Counted from the stretch's first letter, positions 19,168 through 27,301 are shown. The stretch is 64,000 nt of DNA from Blastochloris tepida (GCF_003966715.1 NZ_AP018907.1:918001-982000), one strand, 5' to 3'. The notes: generated from the sequence alone by a model not told the origin. Numbers and translations are program-made.

Positions 19168-19395
19168 ATGAGGGACCTCGAATCGGCGAGGTTTCGGATG
19201 CCCGGCAGGTCGCTCTTGGATCACTTTTCCGCCCTTGAAGATCCCCGCCAGTCCTGGAAGGTGATCTGCCCGCTTCCGGAGATCATGTTGCTCGTGCTGC
19301 CGGCGACGATGAGCGGAATGGAGGACTTCGTCGAGATCCGGGTCTGGGGCGAGGAATGGATGGACTTCCTGCGCCGCTTCCTGCCCTTTGAACGC
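19168..19395 (+). mobile_element. ISAs1-like transposase, N-terminal fragment
   Basis: About 76 residues are recognisable: LLDHFSALEDPRQSWKV, then LPEIMLLVLPATMSGMEDFVEI and WMDFLRRFLPFER. This is the DDE_Tnp_1-associated N-terminal domain of ISAs1-family (IS4-like) transposases. The catalytic DDE domain is absent: after FLPFER the sequence switches to reverse-transcriptase text. The stretch 19115-19167, starting CAGGGCAATCGC, may be the left end of the element. The fragment is inactive. Confidence 0.8.
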
Positions 19396-19868
19396 CGGCT
19401 GACTATCGCGCGTTGCACCGACGACTTCGTGATGGGCTTCGAGAAGGTGGCGAACAACGACCGGAAACCCTCGCTTTCCTCGGGTTCATCCATTGCTGCG
19501 GGTGGACACGAGACGGCCGCTTCATTGTGAAGCACAAGACGCAGAGCACCCGCCTGACGCGCAAGCTGGCGGCGATCCGCCAGGAAAATGCGGCATCGCA
19601 TGCATCCCCGCCCTTGGCCCTTCAGCACCGCTGGCTCGCCAGCGTGCTGCGCGGCCACTACGGCTACTTCGGCGTGCCGCACAACTGGCGGGCGCTCAAC
19701 GCGTTCCGGCGAGACATCCGACGGATCTGGTTCAAGAGCCTGCGACGGCGCAGCAAAAAGAACCGCCGCATGGGCTGGGACTGGTTTGAGGCGGTGACCG
19801 CGCGTCTGCCCTTGCCGCCCGCGCGCATCACTCACCCCTGGACGCAACGGAGGGCCTCACGTGGGTGA
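19396..19868 (+). pseudogene. Group II intron reverse transcriptase/maturase, 3' remnant
   Basis: The fragment begins at the reverse-transcriptase catalytic region: IARCTDDFVMGFEKV corresponds to the usual RYADDFV motif, with YADD changed to CTDD. About 30 residues on there is an internal deletion with a frame change. The sequence then continues in the third frame from about 19450 with PETLAFLGFIHCCG, HRWLASVLRGHYGYFGVPHNW and MGWDWFEAVTARLPLP, the maturase (domain X) and C-terminal part. It ends at 19868, just before the intron's domain V. It was fused by deletion to the ISAs1 fragment on its left. Not functional. Confidence 0.85.
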
Positions 19869-19878
19869 CTTACGGGAA

Positions 19879-19912
19879 GAGCCGGGTGTGGGAAAGCCGC
19901 ATGCCCGGATCT
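19879..19912 (+). ncRNA. Group II intron domain V
   Basis: A 34-nt hairpin, GAGCCGGGTGTGG-GAAA-GCCGCATGCCCGGATCT in shape, with a GAAA tetraloop, a mid-stem bulge and the AGC catalytic triad at the 5' side. It lies 10 bp after the maturase stop, the normal place for domain V. The 5' part of the intron is missing, so the ribozyme cannot act. The following bases to about 20260 hold no gene I can support. Confidence 0.8.
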
Positions 19913-20267
19913 ATGAGGGCGAAGCCGAATGGCCGAGGTACTCGACCACGATCCCTTTGGCCTGCTGAATCCGACGCGGATGGCTGTCCGCGATCCCTCG
20001 ATTGCCTTGCCGCAGTCTTGCAGTGATCGTGGCGCGTCCAATATGTGCCTATGGGGCGGAAGGAGCCTCCTCTCTCCGGTAGCGCGGGACTGGCTCCGCG
20101 GTGTCGGATCGCGTCACGCATCCTCGGCTGGGAGGGCCGGGAATGCTCCATCCGTCGAGGTGATGCAATGCTGACTTTCGGCTTCTTTCGCAGGGGATAT
20201 CGGCCGCACGACACCGAGCGGGTGAGTTGGATTATTAGGTGGAAGGAGGTCGACGCTTCTTAGACTG
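19913..20267. other. Gap following the intron remnant
   Basis: The first bases should be the intron's domain VI and 3' end; the exact boundary is not visible. After that several short open frames exist but none has a convincing start or motif. A small hairpin (GGAGCCTCCTCTCTCC area, about 20060-20082) is the only structure noted. Confidence 0.35.
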
Positions 20268-20370
20268 GAGCGTCCGCCGATCTGATGGGATCAAGCGGAC
20301 CATCCAAGGTCTTGAGTTGTCGCATTCTCTTTCGCAAATACGGTTTCCGCTTTTGCGGAGAATATTCCAG
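20268..20370 (+). repeat. Dispersed ~100-bp repeat, copy 1
   Basis: Shares an ordered series of blocks with 22103-22205: GAGCGTCCG...GATCTGAT, then CGCATTCTCTTTCGCAAA, then CGGTTTCCGCTTTTGCGGAGAAT.TTCCAG. A third copy, inverted, lies at 50208-50285. Similar short elements are common in rhizobial genomes. This copy ends 30 bp before the start of the AI-2E permease gene. Confidence 0.75.
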
Positions 20371-20400
20371 CCTTTGGCATTCACTTATCCGGAGCGAAGG

Positions 20401-21444
20401 GTGAACTTGATCAAATTGCCAGAGGATCGGTCGGCGAAAAGCGGTGACGTTTCACGCGGCTTCGCTCAAATCTTGTTCACCGCATTTCTCGTGTGCGCGG
20501 CCCTTTACTTTGCTCGCGCGGTGATTGAGCCTATAGCCTTCGCGCTTGTTGGAATCGCGCTTGTTTGGCCCATCCAAAAAGCGCTTGAGCGCAGGACATC
20601 AAAGAATATCGCTCTTTTTGTCACGATAACTATAAACCTAATTGTAATTATCGCGCTAGCCTCAGCAATAGTGTGGAGCGTTGGAGATGTTGTTCATTGG
20701 ATCATAGCAAACATTTCACGCTTTCAGTCTGCCTACATGCAAGCGTCTCAGTGGCTTGAAGGGCAAGGTATATTTGTTACGGATGGGATGCAAAAATACG
20801 ACGCGGGATATTTCGTAGAATTTCTTCAGGGCGTCGCTCTCCAGCTAAACTACCTTGTAGGATTTTCTATAGTTGTATTTGTGCTGCTTACGTTCGGGCT
20901 CGCGGAGTTGGTTCATTCCGGGGCCAGATTTAATGATCTTGCACAAAGAACGGGATGGGATATCCCTGCCATATCCGAGGATATAGCGACAAAAATTCGA
21001 AAGTACATGCTAATAAGATCGGCCGCCAGCTTGATTACGGGGCTCGCAGCTTTCTTATATACGATGTACCTTGGAATAGATTTGGCAATTGCATGGGGCG
21101 TGATATCATTTATACTTAACTTTATTCCATATTTCGGATCCGTCATAGCGGTTGCTTTTCCGGTTCTTTTCTCGGCCGTGCAGTTTGAGTCTTGGCAGGT
21201 GCCGGTAGCTCTTTTTGGCGGTCTATACATGATTAAGTTCCTGATCGGAAATTACTTTGAGCCGATCGTTGCGAGTAAGGCCTTTTCGGTGTCCCCATTC
21301 GTTATGCTGGTTGCGTTTTTTTTCTGGAGTTTTCTGTGGGGCATTCCGGGTGCCTTTATAGGCCTACCCATCACGATTGCCATGATCACGATCTGCGATC
21401 ATCACGCCTCAACCCGCTGGATCGTAAAGCTGCTATCGACGTAG
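20401..21444 (+). CDS. AI-2E family (PerM/YdiK-type) membrane permease
   Basis: 347 aa from the GTG at 20401, which has GGAG 6 nt upstream; the longer open frame to 20239 is repeat DNA. About eight membrane segments fit the family pattern: FLVCAALYFARAVIEPIAFA near the start, a pair around LFVTITINLIVIIALASAIV, then an extended loop, and the diagnostic C-terminal block FILNFIPYFGSVIAV...LIGNYFEPIVASKAFSVSPFV with FWSFLWGIPGAFIGLPI. Members export small molecules or sodium/protons; the substrate here is unknown. The gene is AT-richer than its surroundings and is bracketed, with the next gene, by copies of one dispersed repeat. Confidence 0.88.
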   Translation: MNLIKLPEDRSAKSGDVSRGFAQILFTAFLVCAALYFARAVIEPIAFALVGIALVWPIQKALERRTSKNIALFVTITINLIVIIALASAIVWSVGDVVHWIIANISRFQSAYMQASQWLEGQGIFVTDGMQKYDAGYFVEFLQGVALQLNYLVGFSIVVFVLLTFGLAELVHSGARFNDLAQRTGWDIPAISEDIATKIRKYMLIRSAASLITGLAAFLYTMYLGIDLAIAWGVISFILNFIPYFGSVIAVAFPVLFSAVQFESWQVPVALFGGLYMIKFLIGNYFEPIVASKAFSVSPFVMLVAFFFWSFLWGIPGAFIGLPITIAMITICDHHASTRWIVKLLST

Positions 21445-21523
21445 ATCTCAAGCCGCTGCTTTCTTGGTTTGCTTCTGTTTACTCGATGAGCCAATGGTGA
21501 CTAAAGACCGTAGGAGACCTGCT

Positions 21524-22084
21524 ATGGAAGAATCTCAGTTCGACAAGAGAGATGACGTCATACCGCGTCCGTCCGGCCGGCCTTTCCTTACCCAGCGCCT
21601 TCCCTTTATCGCCGTCCTCGCGCTGGCCGTAGTGGGGGTGGCGTACATGAACGTTTCAAATCAAGCCCTCATTGGCTATTGGGAGTTCTTGGCTTTGGCG
21701 ACCGGCTTTCTTTGCGTCGCAACAGAATGGGACAAAGCCGAGGACAAGGCAGCCCGCTATCGACTCATCTGGACCCAGGCACTTCATTGGGTGGCTATTC
21801 TCGTTACGATGAACATGGTGCTGTACTCAAATATTCAACAAATGATGCCGGCTGCCGCAACCAGCCTCATCCTTTTGGCCCTGCTTGCTCTTGGTACTTT
21901 CCTTGCCGGAGTGAGCCTCATCTCATTGGAGATCTGCTTCTTGGGGCTGTCGATGGCAGCCGCGGTTCCGGCGATCGCGTGGTTGAAGCAATCTGCACTG
22001 TTTCTGGTTTTGGGTGCGGTGTTCTTGGTTGGAGTTGTCTTGGCTCTGCGGCCGCGAGGTGCAGCCCGACAGAATGGACGCTAA
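21524..22084 (+). CDS. Small integral membrane protein of unknown function
   Basis: 186 aa from ATG 21524 with AGGAG about 10 nt upstream; a longer frame from 21464 lacks support. A polar N-terminus of about 25 residues is followed by five or six hydrophobic segments (for example LPFIAVLALAVVGVAYM, LHWVAILVTMNMVLYSN, TSLILLALLALGTFLAGV, SALFLVLGAVFLVGVVLAL) and a short basic tail. I recognise no family. It follows the AI-2E permease by 79 bp in the same direction and probably shares its transcript, so it may be an accessory of that permease. Confidence 0.75.
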   Translation: MEESQFDKRDDVIPRPSGRPFLTQRLPFIAVLALAVVGVAYMNVSNQALIGYWEFLALATGFLCVATEWDKAEDKAARYRLIWTQALHWVAILVTMNMVLYSNIQQMMPAAATSLILLALLALGTFLAGVSLISLEICFLGLSMAAAVPAIAWLKQSALFLVLGAVFLVGVVLALRPRGAARQNGR

Positions 22085-22102
22085 GAGACGCAATAGTAAT
22101 GC

Positions 22103-22205
22103 TAGAGCGTCCGATCTGAATGCATCAGATTGGACGCTCTAAGTTTCTAGTTTTTCGCATTTTCTTTCGCGCAACCGGTATCCACTTGTGCGGAAAATGC
22201 TCCAG
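22103..22205 (+). repeat. Dispersed ~100-bp repeat, copy 2
   Basis: Opens with a strong hairpin: TAGAGCGTCCGATCTGA-ATGCA-TCAGATTGGACGCTCTA (one mismatch), 18 bp after the membrane-protein stop, so it can also act as a terminator. It continues with TTCGCATTTTCTTTCGCG and ends CGGAAAATGCTCCAG. Same family as 20268-20370. Confidence 0.8.
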
Positions 22206-22261
22206 TGGATGAAATCCAGGCCTTTGTGCCCGTTTGGTGCCAAGGGTTGGATTTCATCCAC
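22205..22261. repeat. GTGGATGAAAT hairpin repeat, copy 1
   Basis: Perfect 14-bp arms GTGGATGAAATCCA and TGGATTTCATCCAC around a loop that contains GTTTGGTGCCAAG. A second copy with the same outer arms and a TGGGTACCAAG loop lies at 30382-30432. From here to 22503 I see no gene. Confidence 0.75.
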
Positions 22262-22503
22262 GGGTTGTCCATCAGATTCCCGGCCACCGAGCGAGGCCGG
22301 ATTCCTCTCCGGGTCCGAGATCTCGGCCCTCCCAGAGGCTCCTGCCGCACCACTGATTTTCGGCCACGGGGAGCGTCCAGGGATAGCGCCGCCGCTTTAT
22401 CCGGGTTGTGGTGGGGCTGGCGGCAAAGAATGGGGCATCGGGCTCATCTTCGGGGCGGGATTGATGCGTTGACCCGCTGTTTGATCTTGTTGGCGTCGAT
22501 CCC

Positions 22504-22945
22504 ATGGCAAAGGAATTGCGCACGAAAACCAACGGCAGGACGCGGCCAGGCAAAGCGGCGATGCGGACCGTGGCCAAGAAGGGCGGACGCGCCCGCGCGG
22601 TGCTCGATCGGCCCGCTCTGCAGGGGTGGAACACCACCGACGACGAGGAGATCGCGCTGCGCCGCTGGCGCGGCACCACCGAGATCGTTGCCATCGAGGC
22701 GATTGAGGTGGACCATCCGGTTTTCGGAACCTTCAAGACCCGCTCGGAAACCGGTGGGGCCTACGAGGTGGAGATCCGCGACCTCAAGGGTTTTTCCAAT
22801 TCGTGCGGCTGTATCGATCACCGGGTGAATGGGCTCGGCACCTGCAAGCACGTCGAGGGCGGGCTGGCGGCCTTGCACAGGCGGGGCGCCGAGGCGTTCC
22901 GCGTGGCGGCCACAGCCGGCCCGATGCGGGTGGAGATCAGAGGCG
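22504..22945 (+). pseudogene. Truncated SWIM-type SNF2 helicase, N-terminal remnant
   Basis: The ATG at 22504 opens a frame with a basic N-terminus and then a region ending in a SWIM zinc finger: NSCGCIDHRVNGLGTCKHVEG carries the C-x-C ... C-x-H ligands. In rhizobial relatives this is the start of a large SNF2-type DEAD/DEAH helicase of about 1,100 aa. Here homology stops near residue 145, exactly where a fragment of the triple-hairpin repeat begins (22946), and the frame then reads through repeat and antisense soxZ sequence to a stop at 23047-23049. All helicase motifs are missing. A stand-alone SWIM protein is possible but unlikely. Confidence 0.75.
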
Positions 22946-22984
22946 GGACCGCTTCCGGTGCCCGGACGGGGTCAATCGGAAGCC
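22946..22984 (+). repeat. Fragment of the triple-hairpin repeat
   Basis: GGACCGCTTCCGG...GGGGTCAATCGGAAGCC corresponds to the terminal hairpin of the family (compare GACCGTTTCCGGTATCCC...GGGATCAACCGGAAACCG at 50463-50501). It marks the break point of the SWIM helicase and abuts the stop of soxZ. Confidence 0.6.
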
Positions 22985-22987
22985 ACA

Positions 22988-23317
22988 TCAATTCACCGCG
23001 ACGGTGGCGGTCGCCTGCTCGGTGCGGCCGTCTTCGTGGGTCCAGATGAATGTGAACGCGGTCGGCCCATCGATACGGGCGTGGAACACGAGGTACGGGT
23101 TCGCCGAGGTGGCATTGCGGAACACCGCCGAGAACACCTCGGCACCATTGGCCAACGCCGTGAAGCTGGCCAACATGTCGCGCGGGATTGGGTTCCCGTC
23201 CGCGTTCTTGCGCAATCCCGTCTCCATCGGGTGGTCGATCAGCGTGCGGATCTCGATCACCTCGCCGGGTGTCGCCCTCGCCGGAACGCGCACGCGGGGC
23301 CGGCCCGGCGCGGTCAT
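22988..23317 (-). CDS. soxZ: SoxZ sulfur-carrier partner protein
   Basis: 109 aa. SoxZ is the immunoglobulin-like partner of SoxY; together they carry sulfur intermediates on the SoxY cysteine arm in the periplasm. Family features seen: PRVRVPARATPGEVIEIRTLIDHPMETG, a loop with DGNPIPRDML, NPYLVFHARI and a C-terminal GRTEQATATV strand. No signal peptide is present, as expected, because SoxZ is exported bound to SoxY. The ATG at 23317 overlaps the soxY stop as ATGA. It is the last gene of the soxT-fccA-fccB-soxY-soxZ cluster. Length fits the family. Confidence 0.92.
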   Translation of the reverse strand: MTAPGRPRVRVPARATPGEVIEIRTLIDHPMETGLRKNADGNPIPRDMLASFTALANGAEVFSAVFRNATSANPYLVFHARIDGPTAFTFIWTHEDGRTEQATATVAVN

Positions 23318-23781
23318 GTCAGGCACCCGCCGACGCTGACGGCGATCTCGGCCTGGGCGCGCGTAACGCGGCCGTCGCTGTGCTCGGCCAGGACGAGGAT
23401 CGTCTGCTTTTCGGCCAGACGGATGCGGACGGAGACCACGGCTTTGCCGCTGGCCGGGGTGAGGTGGTAGCTGGCAACGCCGGGCGTCGGATTTCTGGTG
23501 GCAAGGACATGGATGGCGCGTACGAAATCGGCGTCCGTCATCGGGCTGTCGACGGCGATGGTGAGCGGCACCACCGCGCCGTTCTCGGCGGTGGCCGGCG
23601 TCTGCAGCGCGATGCCGCCGTCCTGCGGCGAGGCATCGCCGATCAGCGCGCGGATCGCCGACTCGATCTCGGCCGGTGGGCCGGCCTCGGCTGGCGTGAG
23701 CAGCGACACCATGACGAGCCCGCCGCCGGCACGCAGCAGCGCGCGGCGGCCGAGCATCGTCGTGGTGCGACCTTGCCGCAT
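23314..23781 (-). CDS. soxY: SoxY sulfur-carrier protein with altered C-terminal arm
   Basis: 155 aa. SoxY binds sulfur on a cysteine at the tip of a flexible C-terminal arm, normally ending GGCGG. Here the end is VGGCLT with Cys153: the cysteine is kept but the last two glycines are replaced. The N-terminus (GRRALLRAGGG) is a twin-arginine-type signal followed by a hydrophobic stretch ending PAEA. The Ig-like body is normal. The start ATG (23781) overlaps the fccB stop by one base (TGATG) and the end overlaps soxZ. No soxA, soxX, soxB or soxCD is present in the window, so this SoxYZ probably works with the adjacent flavocytochrome. Confidence 0.9.
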   Translation of the reverse strand: MRQGRTTTMLGRRALLRAGGGLVMVSLLTPAEAGPPAEIESAIRALIGDASPQDGGIALQTPATAENGAVVPLTIAVDSPMTDADFVRAIHVLATRNPTPGVASYHLTPASGKAVVSVRIRLAEKQTILVLAEHSDGRVTRAQAEIAVSVGGCLT

Positions 23782-25073
23782 CAGCTGAAGGCGTCCCTGG
23801 TGATGCTGGCATACCAGGAGTCGGCATAGCGGGCTTCGAGCTTGCGCTGCTCGCGCTTCTCGGCCAGCGGCCCGCGCGGCGACACGCCGCCCGAGTTGGG
23901 CGTCTCGACGAAGCCCTTTTCGCTCGGCCGGAACACGCCGACCACCGAGATGCCGTAGTCGTCGCCGACATGGCTGTAGCAGGTGTTGAAGTAGACCGGA
24001 TCCTTCGGCAGCTCGCGCCCCTCCAGAAGTGCGATCGCTGCTGCCACCGCCTGCTTGGACGTCGAATTGGCGATGAAGCCGGACTTCGGCAGCGGCCCGC
24101 CGATATTGGCGTCACCGATGACGTGGATGTCCTTCGTCGCCACGGCCTCGAAGGTGTAGGGGTTGACCGGCACCCAGCCGGTCTCGTTGACGAGGCCGGA
24201 GTCGACGGCGATCCTGGCGGCCGACTGGGGCGGGATGACGTTGCCGACGTCGATCCTGTGGCGGGTGCCGAACTCGGTCTCGAAGATCTTCTCCTTCACG
24301 TCGACGCGCACCACCTTGCCATCCTTGGAGCCGGGCACCCACTCGATCAGTCCGGGATAGAGCTCGCTCCAGGCGTCCTGGAACAGGCCCTGCTTGGAGA
24401 AGGCGTCCTTGGAATCGAGCGCCAGAATCTTGGCGCGCGGCTTGTGCTTCTTGAGGTAGTTGGCGATCAGGCTGATGCGTTCATAGGGGCCGGGCGGGCA
24501 GCGGAACGGGTTGGCAGGAATGGCGAAGCCGACTACGCCGCCGTCCGGCAGCGCTGCGAGCTGCCTGCGGAGCAGCTTCACCTGTTCGCCCTTCTCCGGC
24601 ACCCAGGCGTGCGGGAAGATCTCCTCGGCACCTCGGTCGTAGCCGCTGAGCGCGCCCCATCTGATGGCGATTCCGGGCGAGACGATCAGCTTGTCGTAGG
24701 CGATGGTGGCGCCGCCACGCAGCTTCACCTTTTTGCCGGCGGGGTCGATCGAATCGGCCCAGTCATGGATTACCTTCACGCCGCGCCGTTTCAGTCCGTC
24801 ATAGGAGTGGGTGATGTCGGTCAGCGTCCTGCGGCCTTCGAGCAACAGATTGCCATAAGGGCAGGTGACGAAGCTGGTTTGTGGCTCGATCAGCGTCACG
24901 GCGATGTGTGGATAGGCGCTGCGGGCAAAGCGGGCGGCGGAGGCGCCACCGAAGCCGCCACCGATGATCACCAGCCGGCCCCTGGCCTTGGCGTTGACGA
25001 TGGCAGGCGCGGCGAGCGTGGCAGCACCGGCGAGTGCGATCCGGCCGAAGTCGCGACGTGAGATGTGAATCAT
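23781..25073 (-). CDS. fccB: Flavocytochrome c sulfide dehydrogenase flavoprotein subunit
   Basis: 430 aa. It oxidises sulfide (or SoxY-bound sulfur) in the periplasm and passes electrons to the cytochrome subunit. The twin-arginine signal SRRDFGRIALAGAATL ends near ANA. The FAD-binding loop is VIIGGGFGGASAA (35-47). Cys71 (TCPYGN) matches the covalent FAD attachment site, and Cys192 (NPFRCPPGP) and Cys365 (YFNTCYSH) match the redox-active pair of the family. The C-terminal domain is complete. It lies 11 nt downstream of the cytochrome gene. SoxF is an equivalent name when the gene is in a sox cluster. Confidence 0.92.
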   Translation of the reverse strand: MIHISRRDFGRIALAGAATLAAPAIVNAKARGRLVIIGGGFGGASAARFARSAYPHIAVTLIEPQTSFVTCPYGNLLLEGRRTLTDITHSYDGLKRRGVKVIHDWADSIDPAGKKVKLRGGATIAYDKLIVSPGIAIRWGALSGYDRGAEEIFPHAWVPEKGEQVKLLRRQLAALPDGGVVGFAIPANPFRCPPGPYERISLIANYLKKHKPRAKILALDSKDAFSKQGLFQDAWSELYPGLIEWVPGSKDGKVVRVDVKEKIFETEFGTRHRIDVGNVIPPQSAARIAVDSGLVNETGWVPVNPYTFEAVATKDIHVIGDANIGGPLPKSGFIANSTSKQAVAAAIALLEGRELPKDPVYFNTCYSHVGDDYGISVVGVFRPSEKGFVETPNSGGVSPRGPLAEKREQRKLEARYADSWYASITRDAFS

Positions 25074-25084
25074 GCACGCTCTCC

Positions 25085-25417
25085 TCAGCGCGGGATCGAC
25101 GCGAAATAGTCGGCCAGCACGGTCACCTCCTCGTCGGAATAGCCACGGGCGATGCGGGGCATGATGGTGGCGGCGGGCCGCTGGCCATTGCGGAATTCGC
25201 CCCACACCCGGATGAAGTTGTCCTTGTTGTAGGCCGCCAGCACGGGGGTGCCGTTCTGGCCTTGGCCTTTCTGGCCGTGGCATCCGGCGCAGGCCTGGGC
25301 GATCAGCGGCGGCGCAGCCTGCGTCCTTTTCGCGGGCTTGGTGTCGGCGAAGGCTGCTCCCGCCGTCAGCGCCAGCGCGCCGGCTGTGAGAAGGGCGAGG
25401 AGAGGGCGATGGAACAT
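25085..25417 (-). CDS. fccA: Monoheme c-type cytochrome, electron acceptor of FccB
   Basis: 110 aa. Signal peptide LLALLTAGALALTAGAAFA, then one heme site CAGCH (Cys43, Cys46, His47) and a likely distal ligand Met near residue 84 (ATIMPRIA). It accepts electrons from the flavoprotein and hands them to the respiratory or photosynthetic chain. The classical Allochromatium subunit has two hemes; this single-heme form is like SoxE-type partners. ATG 25417; fccB starts 11 nt after its stop and soxT ends 17 nt before its start, so the genes form one operon. Confidence 0.88.
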   Translation of the reverse strand: MFHRPLLALLTAGALALTAGAAFADTKPAKRTQAAPPLIAQACAGCHGQKGQGQNGTPVLAAYNKDNFIRVWGEFRNGQRPAATIMPRIARGYSDEEVTVLADYFASIPR

Positions 25418-25434
25418 GAAGGCTCCCCCGGATT

Positions 25435-26658
25435 TCAGGACATGGCGGGTGACGGGATGGCGGAGGCGGGTTCGTCCGGCGCGTCGAGCTTCAGCAGCGG
25501 GCGCAGGTGCACGCCGACCCAGGTTCCGAGCAGGGCGGAGGCGAACCACAGCCAGCCGTGAAGGCTGCCCGACGCGATGCCGGAGAAGAAGGCGCTGATG
25601 TTGCAGCCGGTGGTGATGATGGCGCCGGCCCCGAGCAGCAGGCCACCCAGCGCCGAGGCCAGGAGATGCCGCAGCGGTATGCGCAGCGACGGCTTGAAGC
25701 TGTTGGCAAGCCCTGCCGCGAGCAGCGCGCCGGCGATGACGCCGACATTCATCACCGTGGTGGTGTCGCGCCAAAGCGGCCGGTGCAGCGCCTCGGCGCG
25801 CGTCGGGTGATCCCAGAAGGTCCAGAACACCGGATCGGCCAGACCAGCCGCATCGAGCGCCTGCGATCCCCACAATGCGAACGCCTGGGTGATGCCCCAT
25901 GGCCGGCCGGCAATGAGCAGCGTGGCGAAATTGAGCAGCGCCAGCGCCAACGCTGCCCAGGCGTAGGGCCAGACGCCAGCCGGCGAAAGCCCATCCGCCG
26001 GTTGCCAGACCGGCGCGACCGTGCCGTGGCGGCGCCGCTCGATCAGGACCAGCCCGCCCCACGCCAGCGCGAAGACCGCGAGCTGCAGCGTCAGCGCCGG
26101 CAGGAGCCCGAGCGATGTCAACAGCGACATCGGCGGCAATGCCGGGAGGCCACTCCACAGATCGGCGGTGAACGCCGCCAGCGTCGCCCCGGCCACCGCG
26201 AAGGCCAGCGTCACAAGCATGCGGATGGACCCGCCGCCCACCGTATACAGCGTGCCCGACATGCACGCGCCGCCGATCTGCATGCCGATACCGAACAGGA
26301 AGGCGCCGAGCGCGACCTCCGCACCGAGCGGAAAGACGAAACCGCGCACCGGCTGGCCGAGCACGGAGCCCGCAACGAGCGCAGGAAAGAACAGCACGAC
26401 GGCTGCCGCCAGCATCAGAATCTGCGCACGCACATGCGCGGTCCGCTGGTCGCGCAACAGAGCGCGAAAGCCGGCGCTGAAGCCGTAGGCGGCGCGATGC
26501 AGCGCAAATCCGAGCGCAACGCCGACCAGCCATAGCGCAGCCATCCGCCAGCCGGTTGCCGCGCCAACGACGACGCCGCCCACAATCAGTGCCGCGGCGC
26601 CACTGATCGTGGCGGGCTGCATGGGCTCGGTGCGCGAAACGATGAGATCGAGGGTCAT
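25435..26658 (-). CDS. soxT: SoxT-like YeeE/YedE sulfur-compound permease
   Basis: 407 aa from ATG 26658 (a longer frame to 26703 is less likely). Eight or more membrane segments. The two cysteine motifs of the YeeE/YedE (thiosulfate transporter) family are present: GGACMSGTLY near residue 132 and TTGCNISAFFSG near residue 350; these line the thiosulfate pathway in YeeE. As the first gene of a cluster with flavocytochrome c and SoxYZ it likely imports or signals sulfur compounds, the role given to SoxT. Its 5' region faces an XRE-cupin regulator gene divergently. Confidence 0.87.
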   Translation of the reverse strand: MTLDLIVSRTEPMQPATISGAAALIVGGVVVGAATGWRMAALWLVGVALGFALHRAAYGFSAGFRALLRDQRTAHVRAQILMLAAAVVLFFPALVAGSVLGQPVRGFVFPLGAEVALGAFLFGIGMQIGGACMSGTLYTVGGGSIRMLVTLAFAVAGATLAAFTADLWSGLPALPPMSLLTSLGLLPALTLQLAVFALAWGGLVLIERRRHGTVAPVWQPADGLSPAGVWPYAWAALALALLNFATLLIAGRPWGITQAFALWGSQALDAAGLADPVFWTFWDHPTRAEALHRPLWRDTTTVMNVGVIAGALLAAGLANSFKPSLRIPLRHLLASALGGLLLGAGAIITTGCNISAFFSGIASGSLHGWLWFASALLGTWVGVHLRPLLKLDAPDEPASAIPSPAMS

Positions 26659-27106
26659 TGTGGCTCGCCCAGGGTCGCAGGACATGGGAATTTCGGACCC
26701 CAACGAACCATATGCGAATGCGAGTTCAAAGCGCGGTTCCCGCAGCTCGTGAAAATAGCAAGGCTGATCTCATTTGGAGGCGCGGCGGAGATGAAGTCGA
26801 TTGCGCGCGCTGTTCCGCGTGGAATCTAATTTTGGACTCCGCGGGTGCTGCAACGACAGGCAGGATGCCATCGTCCATCGATCGTGACTGGAAGGACGTG
26901 CGCGAAGGCGAAGGCCTCATCCGTGGAGGCGTCGGCCATGATGGCGCGAAGGCTCGTCGGATGGCGGCGCCATTGGCCAAGCTTTCGGCGGCGAGATGTT
27001 GCGGGTGCCGGCAACCACAGTCTGCGGCACGCTGTTCTCAACCCGACGGCGAAATTGGAATTTGCTTCCCTTGCGGGCGCCTCCAATTTCCCGGAAAATT
27101 TCCGCC
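26659..27106. other. Divergent regulatory region between soxT and the small gene/XRE-cupin pair
   Basis: A 448-bp stretch with several short open frames in both directions, none with a motif or ribosome site. It must hold the promoter of the soxT operon and that of the plus-strand genes at 27107 and 27291. Lower GC at 26740-26850. No operator palindrome stands out clearly. Confidence 0.4.
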
Positions 27107-27301
27107 ATGTTGATTGAAGCAGACACCACGGGCCGGAGCGCCATCGTCATTGATCTGGCCGCATACCGCTCCAGGCGGGCGCGGCGCGCGGGCGCGTCGT
27201 CAGCCATGCCCGCGACGCGGAACGTGATGTGGGTGCCGATGATGATGATGGTTCTGGTGCCGGTGCCAATCGCTGGAGCCGAGCGAACCGATGCGCGATG
27301 A
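27107..27301 (+). CDS. Small protein upstream of the XRE-cupin regulator
   Basis: 64 aa, ATG 27107. It begins MLIEADTTGRSAIVIDLAAYRSRRARRAG, a pattern (IDLxAYRxRR) seen in small rhizobial proteins, and continues with a Met/Val-rich hydrophobic stretch (WVPMMMMVLVPVPIAG) that could sit in a membrane. The ribosome site is weak. Its stop overlaps the start of the next gene by 11 nt, which supports co-translation. Function unknown; it could also be a leader peptide for the regulator. Confidence 0.45.
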   Translation: MLIEADTTGRSAIVIDLAAYRSRRARRAGASSAMPATRNVMWVPMMMMVLVPVPIAGAERTDAR

